The translations under genes were made by a program, and so were the position numbers. Below the pieces are notes generated by a model. The model did not search any database. It worked only from the letters and a program-made list of their open reading frames with translations, and was not told where the DNA came from. Shown here one piece after another: positions 6,425 to 13,200 of a DNA stretch of 13,748 nt. Numbering within the stretch: the first letter of the stretch is position 1; every line of letters begins with the position of its first letter. The DNA comes from Actinomycetota bacterium (GTDB lineage Bacteria; Actinomycetota; Acidimicrobiia; Acidimicrobiales; Aldehydirespiratoraceae): contig JAAXHB010000014.1 of NCBI GenBank assembly GCA_012271125.1, positions 1-13,748 of the forward strand. Direction: 5' to 3'.

Positions 6425-8028
6425 CAGCCTTCACCGACCATTCGGTTTAAGGTGAGCTCTGGGTGTTCGTCGGCGACTCGTGCCAACCAGTAGGGGCTTT
6501 CAAACAGCGCCAGCAGTTCGCCATCAAGGCGTTGCGCGACCGCCACGCCCGACATTTTCTCTAGCGTGGTGGCTGAGGCTTCGTCAGTTTGGCGAGCCGT
6601 CGTCCATGAGGCTGTTTCTACTCGCACGGGTGCGCCGAACTCGTTGCGCAGTCGATGCTCAGCAACGTCGAATTGAAGCGGGCCGACTGCTGCCAGGATC
6701 GGCTCGGATTCGCCTCGGCCTGGGCGGTGCAGTACCTGGACAACGCCTTCGGAGTCGAGTTGGCGGATGCCGTTGCGGAATTGTTTGGTCTTGGCGGTGT
6801 CGCTGCAGGTGGCTTGGGCGAAACAGCTCGGGGCGAAGGTCGGCACTTCGGGCCAGGTGACGGGTTCGGTGTCGTAGACGGCATCGCCGGGGCGCAGTTC
6901 GCCGGTGCTTATGAGGCCGATAATGTCGCCGGGCCAGGCTTCGTCGGTGGTGGCGCGGTCTCGTCCGAGCACGGTGTGGGCGTATTTGGTGGAGAATTGC
7001 CGGTCGGTGCGTCCGTTGATGAGGGTCATGCCGCGGCTGAATTGGCCCGAGCAGATGCGCAGGAAGGCGACTCGGTCTCGGTGCGCGGGGTCCATGTTGG
7101 CTTGGACTTTGAAAACCATGGCACTGAAGGGTGAGTCGATGAGGCGGGGTTCGTTATTGGCGTCGAGGCGAGCGGTTGGAGCGGGGACGAGTTCGGCTAG
7201 CGAGTCGAGCAGTAGGCGCACGCCGAAGTTGGTGAGAGCGGAGCCGAAAAAGACTGGGGTGAGTTCGCCGGCTTGGAAGCGTTTGAGGTCGAATTCGGTG
7301 CTGGCAGCGTCGAGCAGGTCGACTTGTTCTTGGGCTGTTGCCCAGTCATCGGCCAAGGCTGAATTATCGGTGTCAAGTCCATCAGACAACGGGGTAATTT
7401 CTTCAGCGACGATGGTTGCTCCGCGGGCGGTGCGGGTGAAGCCGATGAACTCTTGGGCATGGCGGTTGATGACGCCGGCGAAGCGGTCTCCGTCGCCCAC
7501 AGGCCAGCTGATTGGGTGTGGGTCTAAAACGAGCTGATCTTCGATTTCGTCAAGTAGTTCGAGGGGGTCACGTCCGGGGCGATCCCATTTGTTGATGAAG
7601 GTGACGATGGGGATTTCTCGGTCTCGGCAGACCTCAAAGAGTTTGCGGGTTTGGGATTCGATGCCTTTGGCACCGTCGAGAACCATGACTGCGGCGTCGG
7701 CTGCGGCGAGGACTCGGTAGGTGTCTTCGGAGAAGTCGCGGTGGCCAGGCGTGTCGAGCAGGTTTATGACTCTGTCGCCGTATTGGAATTGCAAGACGGT
7801 GGAGGTGATGGAGATACCTCGCTGGCGTTCGAGTTCCATCCAGTCGGAGGTGACGGCTTTGGTGCCTCCAGCTTTGTTGGCGGCTTTCACAGCACCGGCA
7901 CCGGAGGTGAGTTGGCCGCCGTAGAGGAGGAACTTTTCGGTGAGGGTGGTTTTGCCGGCGTCAGGGTGTGAGATGATGGCAAAGGTACGCCGGCGGGCGG
8001 TTTCGGCGTGGATGTCGTGCGTCGGCAC
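6424..8028 (-). CDS. prfC: Peptide chain release factor 3 (RF3)
   Basis: RF3 is a translational GTPase that removes RF1 or RF2 from the ribosome after peptide release. The 534 residues match the family's usual length (about 530). The N-terminus ARRRTFAIISHPDAGKTTLTEK (11-32) is typical, with the P-loop at 21-28. The switch region SDWMELERQRGISITS (61-76), DTPGHRDFSEDTYR (92-105) and NKWD (146-149, where NKxD is expected) complete the GTPase motifs. The C-terminal beta-barrel and RF3-specific domains follow without a break. The start is GTG 8028; AGGG at 8043-8040 lies 11 bases upstream, a slightly long spacing, and GAGG abuts the start codon. The gene follows idsA after 55 bp, and its TGA overlaps the sulfatase ATG by one base. 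Confidence 0.96.
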   Translation of the reverse strand: MPTHDIHAETARRRTFAIISHPDAGKTTLTEKFLLYGGQLTSGAGAVKAANKAGGTKAVTSDWMELERQRGISITSTVLQFQYGDRVINLLDTPGHRDFSEDTYRVLAAADAAVMVLDGAKGIESQTRKLFEVCRDREIPIVTFINKWDRPGRDPLELLDEIEDQLVLDPHPISWPVGDGDRFAGVINRHAQEFIGFTRTARGATIVAEEITPLSDGLDTDNSALADDWATAQEQVDLLDAASTEFDLKRFQAGELTPVFFGSALTNFGVRLLLDSLAELVPAPTARLDANNEPRLIDSPFSAMVFKVQANMDPAHRDRVAFLRICSGQFSRGMTLINGRTDRQFSTKYAHTVLGRDRATTDEAWPGDIIGLISTGELRPGDAVYDTEPVTWPEVPTFAPSCFAQATCSDTAKTKQFRNGIRQLDSEGVVQVLHRPGRGESEPILAAVGPLQFDVAEHRLRNEFGAPVRVETASWTTARQTDEASATTLEKMSGVAVAQRLDGELLALFESPYWLARVADEHPELTLNRMVGEG

Positions 8029-8083
8029 CCCTCAGTCTGCCCTAGGGTCAGCAGTGACTATGTGGGTTTAGGGCGTTGGGTTG

Positions 8084-9319
8084 CTAGAGCTGGCGGGTGG
8101 CGACGTAGTGGGCGAGGTCTTTGAGCGCCGATTGTGCGGGTTCGACCTGAGGTAGGTCGGCTAGGGCTTGCAGGGCTTCGTCGAGGAGTTGTTCGATTTC
8201 ATCTTCGATGGCTTTGAGGGCGCCGGTGTCGGCGATGGTTTGCTGGGCGTCGGCTAGTTGGTTGTCGTCCATGTCGGGGCCGCAGGTATCGAGGACTTGG
8301 CGTTGTGTTGGTGTGGCTGCTGCGGTGGCGAGCGCCATTAGCAGGGTGGGTTTGTTTTCGCGGAGGTCGTCGCCGACGGGTTTGCCGGTAGCGGTTGGAT
8401 CGCCGTAGGCGCCGAGGACGTCGTCGCGGAGTTGGAACATGGTGCCAACGGGTCTGCCATGTTTGACGAGCTTGTCTGCGAGGTCGTTGTCGTTGCCGGT
8501 AGCGGCGCTAGTGCCAGAGCGCGCATTGGCGAAGGATTCGTGGCTTCGGCCCATAGGACGAAGCCCATCAGCACGGCGTTGCCCCATAGGACGACGCCCA
8601 TCAGCACGGCGTTGTCCCATAGGACGACGCCCATCAGCATCGTTAGCGAGGGCTGCGCCGAGTTGTAGCGGACGCACGACGGTGTAGCGAGCGGTCTTGT
8701 GTTCGATGATCATGCGGGCGTCTTGGGCGGTGATTCCGTTTTTGGAAACGCCGCCTCGGGCGGTGCCAGCAACGTCTAGATATTGGCCCATGTTGAGTTC
8801 GGTGCGCAGGGTGTCCCAGACTTGGCGGGCACCTGCTGTGACGGGGCCGAGGGTGCGGTCGGCGAGAACCATTGCCATGTCGCCAACGAGCACGGCGGCT
8901 GATTCGCCGAAGCGCCGATCTTCGCCTGCCCAGTTGCGTTCATGGTGACGTTGGACGAACTTTGCCCAGACCGAGGGGGCGTTGCGACGGGTTGGTGAGG
9001 CGTCCATGACGTCGTCATGAACAAGGGCGAAAGCGTGCAGAAGTTCAAGGGCGCAGCCGGCTGCGAGCACTGGTTGGGGTGATGTGGTGGGTGTCGCATC
9101 AAGCAGATGGTCGCCGCCGCCTAGCACCCAACCCCAGTAGCAATAGGCGGGACGGATGCGTTTACCGCCTGAGAGCACCATTTCGCTGAGGTCGTCTAGG
9201 GGTTCACATAGCGATGGGTTAACTTCGGTCCAATGTGCCCGTTCGTCGCGCAGCAACGTCTCAAGCAGTGCCTCAACTGGGGCGGCTACTGAGGTGAGGG
9301 CATCGGGCTGGCTAGTCAT
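8084..9319 (-). CDS. idsA: Isoprenyl (geranylgeranyl/farnesyl-type) diphosphate synthase with repeat insertion
   Basis: This all-helical trans-prenyltransferase condenses isopentenyl diphosphate with allylic diphosphates to make precursors of quinones, carotenoids or lipid carriers. Family motifs: GGKRIRP (51-57), the first Asp-rich motif DDVMD (102-106), GDMAM (146-150), GQYLD (178-182), HKTARYT (207-213), QLRDDVLGAYGDP (296-308) and GKPVGDDLRENKPTLL (312-327). The second Asp-rich motif ends in Gly, as in actinobacterial IdsA proteins. Phe97, five residues before the first Asp, would favour C15-C20 products by analogy with chain-length rules. The protein has 411 residues, longer than most relatives because of a hydrophilic insert (about 226-278) with three copies of an 11-residue repeat (228-260). 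Start ATG 9319; the gene follows xseB by 20 bp. The exact product length is uncertain. Confidence 0.93.
   Translation of the reverse strand: MTSQPDALTSVAAPVEALLETLLRDERAHWTEVNPSLCEPLDDLSEMVLSGGKRIRPAYCYWGWVLGGGDHLLDATPTTSPQPVLAAGCALELLHAFALVHDDVMDASPTRRNAPSVWAKFVQRHHERNWAGEDRRFGESAAVLVGDMAMVLADRTLGPVTAGARQVWDTLRTELNMGQYLDVAGTARGGVSKNGITAQDARMIIEHKTARYTVVRPLQLGAALANDADGRRPMGQRRADGRRPMGQRRADGLRPMGRSHESFANARSGTSAATGNDNDLADKLVKHGRPVGTMFQLRDDVLGAYGDPTATGKPVGDDLRENKPTLLMALATAAATPTQRQVLDTCGPDMDDNQLADAQQTIADTGALKAIEDEIEQLLDEALQALADLPQVEPAQSALKDLAHYVATRQL
8542..8640 (-). repeat. Three 33-bp palindromic repeats inserted in frame in idsA
   Basis: Three units start at 8542, 8575 and 8608. Each is a 24-base hairpin (10-base arms around a CATA loop) followed by a 9-base spacer CATCAGCAC, the last copy differing by one base. 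Stems: 8542-8551 with 8556-8565, 8575-8584 with 8589-8598, 8608-8617 with 8622-8631. Pairing is 9, 7 plus one G-T, and 9 plus one G-T, out of 10. Unit 1 has a T-A pair (8545/8562) where units 2 and 3 have G-C (8578/8595 and 8611/8628). The array encodes ADGRRPMGQRR-type repeats without breaking the frame. The 9 bases before the first hairpin do not resemble the spacer, so the array edge is sharp there. Confidence 0.85.
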
Positions 9320-9339
9320 GGCTGGCTAGGTAGGAGTTG

Positions 9340-9567
9340 TTAGTCGTCGTCATCGAGACTTAAGACAACCTCTTCGACTTGGAGTCGGGTTTTGCGGATG
9401 CGTTGACGACTTGTGCGGATCAAAAAAGCAGCACGCTCTACGTGGGCTGCTAGCTCGTCTACGTCTGGGTCGTCGCCTTCGAGCTCTGAGAGAATTCCCT
9501 CGAGCTCTTCCATAGCGGCGGAATATCCGGGGTATTCCTGCTCGTCATTGTTCAAATCATTCTCCAT
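9340..9567 (-). CDS. xseB: Exodeoxyribonuclease VII small subunit
   Basis: This 75-residue acidic, helical protein matches XseB in size and pattern: YSAAMEELEGILSELEG (15-31) followed by DVDELAAHVERAAFLIRTSRQRI (35-57), then a charged tail ending in four Asp. XseB subunits bind XseA to form exonuclease VII, which degrades single-stranded DNA from both ends into short oligonucleotides and acts in mismatch and damage repair. Its ATG lies inside the end of xseA (11-base overlap), so the two are translationally coupled. The prenyl synthase gene follows after 20 bp, an arrangement resembling xseB-ispA in E. coli. Confidence 0.95.
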   Translation of the reverse strand: MENDLNNDEQEYPGYSAAMEELEGILSELEGDDPDVDELAAHVERAAFLIRTSRQRIRKTRLQVEEVVLSLDDDD

Positions 9568-11098
9568 CGTCTGAACTCCTTTTGGTCACGGTGCTGGTAA
9601 GTAAGCCGTCGGCGACTTGGGTCACCAGCTCATTGTCAACATCTACGTCGTCGACTGAGCGGATCAGTGTGCCGTCGCTGCGCCGGGTGATCGTCCAGCC
9701 TCGTTTCAGCACCTTCGCAGGGTCTAAAGCGTTGGTGCGCTTTTGAGCGTTGTCAATCATGACGTCGGCGTCTTTAGTGATGCGGTTCGAGCTGGTGTGA
9801 AGCCGCCGTGTTGAGTCGTTAAGCCGTCGCTCTAGACGTTGGCATGCTTGGAGGTTGCTTCGGTTCAGTTGGTTCCCGACTCCGTCCAAAAAGTTAGAGC
9901 TAGTGTCGAGTGCCCGCCGGGACGAGGTTCCCATGCGCATGGCGGCACCATCGACTCGGACTAGACCACGGCCTGTGATGGATCGGCTAGCACGGCTTAG
10001 GCGTTGCAGCGACGCCTCCACCAGCGTTTCGGCGTTGCTGGTGGCTAGTTGAGTTTGGCGCTTGATGCCGGTGATGCTCTGGTTGAGACGCCGGTCAGCG
10101 GTGACACCTTGGTGAAGGCTCCAGCCTCGCACGGCTTCGGTTAGGTCATCGAGCCGCTCAAGCCAGGTCTCGACTTGTTGAACGATCGTGACGGCTGCTG
10201 CAGTCGGGGTTGGGCAGTAGGTGTGGGCGACGTCATCCGCGACGCTGCGGTCGGTCTCATGACCAATGCCTGTGATGACCGGGCATTGGCAGTTAGCGAT
10301 GGCACGTCCGACGACTTCATGGTTGAACGCAGCAAGGTCGCTGGTTGAGCCTCCGCCTCGGGCGACTATTACGACGTCGCACTGGGTGGAAGTTTCGGTT
10401 ATTTCGGTGATGGCGTCCACGGCGTCGGCGATTTCTTGGGGCGCGGTGCTACCTTGCACAGCGGCGTCCATCTCATAGATGTGAAAGCCGAATCCGCTGC
10501 TGGTGAAGATCGACATCATGTCGTGGTGGGCGGCGCTGCCGAGCGAGGTGACGATTCCGACGGTTAGCGGCAGTGCAGGCATTGGCAGCTGGGAGTTGAC
10601 CTCGAGCAGGCCTTCGGCGGAGAGTTTTTTGAGGACGAGCTCACGGTCTGCGGCGATTCGACCCAGCGTGTATGCCGGGTCGATGTTGTTCATGATGATC
10701 TGGGTTCTGCCATGTGGCGCGTAGTGGGTGACGTATCCGCCGATCATGATTTGGGTGCCGTTTTCGATGCGGAACGGGTCTCCGTGGGCTTTGATTTTTT
10801 GGTTGACGACTTGGCGGTTGCGCTCAAATAGGGCAACGGGGATGGTGGCGGCTGGGCTTTCGCCGGCGACAGGGCTTGGTTCGATCAGGTTGAAATAGAC
10901 ATGATTTGAGCGTGCTCGGTTCATGTTGGAGACCTCGCCGATGACCCAGAACCCGCCGGGTATTGAGTTTTCGAGGGTGGACTTGATCGTGTAGGAGAGT
11001 TCGCTGACGGTGAGTGCCTGTGTTTCGTGAGCATCGGTTTGAGCCGTCTGAGGGGTAGCCAACCGTGGGACGGGCTGTGGGGCGGCCTGGCTGCTCAT
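9557..11098 (-). CDS. xseA: Exodeoxyribonuclease VII large subunit
   Basis: This is the catalytic subunit of exonuclease VII. A non-conserved, Gln/Ala/Pro-rich extension (1-28) precedes the OB-fold DNA-binding domain (about 29-125, with GGFWVIGEVSN and HVYFNL). The catalytic domain has VGIVTSLGSAAHHDMM (180-195), VARGGGSTSDLAAFN (245-259), PVITGIGHETDRSVADDVAH (273-292) and TPTAAA (297-302). The C-terminal third is a charged helical region, as expected for the coiled-coil that binds XseB. Length is 513 residues against about 456 in E. coli, mostly because of the N-terminal extension and linker. The ATG at 11098 overlaps the ABC exporter stop as ATGA, which supports this start. Confidence 0.95.
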   Translation of the reverse strand: MSSQAAPQPVPRLATPQTAQTDAHETQALTVSELSYTIKSTLENSIPGGFWVIGEVSNMNRARSNHVYFNLIEPSPVAGESPAATIPVALFERNRQVVNQKIKAHGDPFRIENGTQIMIGGYVTHYAPHGRTQIIMNNIDPAYTLGRIAADRELVLKKLSAEGLLEVNSQLPMPALPLTVGIVTSLGSAAHHDMMSIFTSSGFGFHIYEMDAAVQGSTAPQEIADAVDAITEITETSTQCDVVIVARGGGSTSDLAAFNHEVVGRAIANCQCPVITGIGHETDRSVADDVAHTYCPTPTAAAVTIVQQVETWLERLDDLTEAVRGWSLHQGVTADRRLNQSITGIKRQTQLATSNAETLVEASLQRLSRASRSITGRGLVRVDGAAMRMGTSSRRALDTSSNFLDGVGNQLNRSNLQACQRLERRLNDSTRRLHTSSNRITKDADVMIDNAQKRTNALDPAKVLKRGWTITRRSDGTLIRSVDDVDVDNELVTQVADGLLTSTVTKRSSDDGE

Positions 11099-13044
11099 GC
11101 GGCGATGCTTTCGGCTTCGGCTCTTAGAAGGTTCTCGTATAGCTCCGAGTAGAGCCCACCAATTTGGCGCAGCTCGTCGTGGGTGCCTGATTCAACGATG
11201 CGCCCCTCGTCTAAAACGATGATCTGATCAGCATGAGTGATCGTGGATAGGCGATGTGCAATGACAAGAGCCGAGCGCCCCTTTAAGGCTTCGGCAAGGG
11301 CTTCTTGCACTTGGGCTTCGTTTTCGGTGTCTAGGTGTGAGGTGGCTTCGTCGAGGATGACAATGGCTGGGTTCTTGAGAAGCATTCGAGCAATGGCGAG
11401 GCGTTGTTTTTCGCCACCGGAGAGTCGGTAGCCACGCTCACCGACAACTGTGTCATACCCTTCTGGCAAGCTGATGATGGCGTCATGGATGCGTGCCGCT
11501 TGGCATGCAGCGGCGAGGTCGGTGTCGGTGGCGTTTGGCTTGGCATAACGGAGGTTGGCAGCAATGGTGTCATGAAATAAATGCGGGTCTTGGGTGACCA
11601 CGCCGATGGCGAGGCGCAGCGAGTCCTGTTCGAGATTGCGGACGTCTTGGTCATCGACTGCGACGATTCCAGCACTGGTGTCATAAAGACGCGGAACCAA
11701 TGAGACCAGCGTTGTTTTGCCCGACCCTGACGGGCCGACAATGGCGACCATCTGCCCTGGTTCAACGGTGAGGTTGACGCCATGGAGAATGTTGCCTGAC
11801 CCCAGGTCGTATCTGCGGTTGTCGTCGCCGATGTCATCGTCGGCGTCGTCGGCAACAACATCGTCGACACCAACGTCTCGAGCAACGCCGCTTTCGGCAC
11901 GGAGCGACTCAGGCGCGCCCTGTAATGGCGGGGGGTAGGCGAAGTCAACGTTGCTGAATTGCACCTTGCCTCTGGGATTGGTCAACTCCTGTGCGTTTTC
12001 GGAATCAGTGATGGGATTTGGGGTGTCCAGCACCTCAAAAACTCGTTCAAAACTCACAAAGGCAGTCATAACGTCGACGCGCGCCCGTGAAAGGCTCGTT
12101 AGGGGTATGTAGATGCGCACTGTGTAAAGGCCGAGTGCTACGAGGGTGCCCAGGGTGAGGGTGCCGTCGATGGCTAGGTGCCCGCCGAGCCAGTACACGA
12201 CCGCGGTTCCGATTGCGCCGACAAGTGTGAGTGCTACGAGAAATACTTCGGAGTACATGGCACTGCGCACGCCGATGTCTCTGACTCGTCCGGCGCGGTT
12301 GGAGAACTCCTGGGTTTCGTGGGTATGTCGTCCGAAGAGCTTGACAAGCAGTGCGCCGGCGACGTTGAATCGTTCGGTCATGGTGTTGTTCATGGAGGCG
12401 TTGAGGTTCATGCCTTCGCGGGTGATGCTTGCGAGGTTGCGTCCGACTCGTTGCGCTGGGAACACGAAGATCGGCAGGATTGCCATGGCGAGCAGGGTGA
12501 GTCGCCATTCGAGCAGGATCATGGCGATGAGAGTGCCGGTGAGAGTGATGAGGTTGCCGACGACGGTGCCGAGCGTGCCGGTGAAGGCTCGTTGCGCGCC
12601 GATGACGTCGTTGTTGAGGCGGCTGACGAGGGTGCCGGTTTGGGTGTTGGTAAAAAAGGCGACGGGCATGTGTTGAACATGGTCGAACAGTTGTCGCCGC
12701 AGGTCGAAGATGAGGCCTTCGCCGATGCCGGCGCTGAGGCGTCGTCCCAGTAGTGACAGCAGGGCTTCGCCGACGGCTGCAGCGATGAGCGTGGCAAACA
12801 GGGCATTTAAGTAGTTGCCGTTTCGCTCGACAATGGCTGAGTCAAGGATTTCACGAATTACTAGCGGTGGGAGCAGTCCAAGGAACGTGCCGGCGGTGAC
12901 GGTGAGGGCGAAACCGGCGATCATTGCCTTGTAGGGACGGGCGCATGCCCAGACCCGTCGGCTGGTTTGTGCGGTCAGCGCGCGGCCTTGAAGTGCGCTG
13001 CGGTCAGAACCCATGCGGTGCAGCAGTTGCATGGGTGTAGTCAC
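11095..13044 (-). CDS. ABC exporter (fused membrane and ATPase domains)
   Basis: This 649-residue half-transporter has an N-terminal six-helix membrane domain (about 38-325, MsbA/multidrug type) fused to an ATPase domain (about 360-640), and probably works as a homodimer. ATPase motifs: A-loop Tyr370 (DFAYP), Walker A GPSGSGKTT (437-445), Q-loop Gln485 (VVTQDPHLF), signature LSGGEKQR (541-548), Walker B IVILDEATSHLD (561-572) and H-loop His597 (IAHRLS). Between the A-loop and the next strand is an unusual 45-residue acidic insert (374-418). The start is GTG 13044 with no strong ribosome binding site; an ATG at residue 5 is an alternative. It is the first gene of the minus-strand operon. Neighbours do not reveal the substrate, which could be a lipid, drug or peptide. 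Confidence 0.93.
   Translation of the reverse strand: MTTPMQLLHRMGSDRSALQGRALTAQTSRRVWACARPYKAMIAGFALTVTAGTFLGLLPPLVIREILDSAIVERNGNYLNALFATLIAAAVGEALLSLLGRRLSAGIGEGLIFDLRRQLFDHVQHMPVAFFTNTQTGTLVSRLNNDVIGAQRAFTGTLGTVVGNLITLTGTLIAMILLEWRLTLLAMAILPIFVFPAQRVGRNLASITREGMNLNASMNNTMTERFNVAGALLVKLFGRHTHETQEFSNRAGRVRDIGVRSAMYSEVFLVALTLVGAIGTAVVYWLGGHLAIDGTLTLGTLVALGLYTVRIYIPLTSLSRARVDVMTAFVSFERVFEVLDTPNPITDSENAQELTNPRGKVQFSNVDFAYPPPLQGAPESLRAESGVARDVGVDDVVADDADDDIGDDNRRYDLGSGNILHGVNLTVEPGQMVAIVGPSGSGKTTLVSLVPRLYDTSAGIVAVDDQDVRNLEQDSLRLAIGVVTQDPHLFHDTIAANLRYAKPNATDTDLAAACQAARIHDAIISLPEGYDTVVGERGYRLSGGEKQRLAIARMLLKNPAIVILDEATSHLDTENEAQVQEALAEALKGRSALVIAHRLSTITHADQIIVLDEGRIVESGTHDELRQIGGLYSELYENLLRAEAESIAA
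11791..11925 (-). other. In-frame acidic insert within the ABC ATPase domain
   Basis: These 135 bases encode residues 374-418 of the exporter. They include a run with many Asp residues (DDVVADDADDD, 394-404) between the A-loop strand and the NILHGVNL strand before Walker A. On the plus strand the DNA is rich in GTCGTCG and CATCGTCG words, suggesting growth by slippage. The insert lies in a surface loop beside the nucleotide site in known ABC folds, so it need not disrupt ATP hydrolysis. Confidence 0.6.
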
Positions 13045-13200
13045 GGCTTGAGCCTACGACTGAGGTTCATTCAAAATCGGAGGCGGTTACATATGGGGAA
13101 GGCAAATCCGTGCACAGGTAATTTCGTAGCGACGGCAAATCAGCCAGAAGCAAATACTCATTTGGCGGGCTAGTAGGTGGGGTGGCATTACCCTGCGGGT
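13045..13200. promoter_or_regulatory. Divergent intergenic region between the ABC exporter and pncB
   Basis: This gap of about 156 bp must hold promoters for both the minus-strand operon and pncB. On the plus strand, TTGAGC (13048-13053) and CAAAAT (13072-13077) form a weak promoter candidate with an 18-bp spacer. TACCCT (13189-13194) lies six bases before GTG 13201 and fits a -10 box for a leaderless pncB transcript, though no matching -35 is visible. I could not identify a credible promoter for the minus strand. The region also contains a possible leader ORF (13093-13173). Confidence 0.3.
13093..13173 (+). CDS. Possible 26-codon leader peptide upstream of pncB
   Basis: An ATG at 13093 follows GGAGG (13079-13083) by nine bases, one of the best ribosome binding sites seen here. 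The 26-codon reading frame (starts MGKANPC, ends NTHLAG) stops at TAG 13171, followed at once by a second in-frame TAG (13174). It is in the same frame as pncB. The peptide resembles nothing I know. It could be a leader controlling pncB translation, a relic of a longer pncB start, or chance. Confidence 0.35.
   Translation: MGKANPCTGNFVATANQPEANTHLAG

Noticed and set aside
6905..7537. Plus-strand reading frame of 210 codons antisense to prfC
   Set aside because: The minus strand encodes clear RF3 sequence here; the antisense product is Ser/Arg-rich without recognisable domains.
8542..8640. CRISPR-like array (three 33-bp repeats)
   Set aside because: The units are contiguous, with a constant 9-base linker rather than unique spacers, and they lie in frame inside the prenyl synthase gene with no cas genes nearby.
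12178..12753. Long plus-strand reading frame antisense to the ABC exporter
   Set aside because: It overlaps conserved membrane-domain codons on the other strand, has no family features or good ribosome binding site, and is explained by high-GC codon structure.
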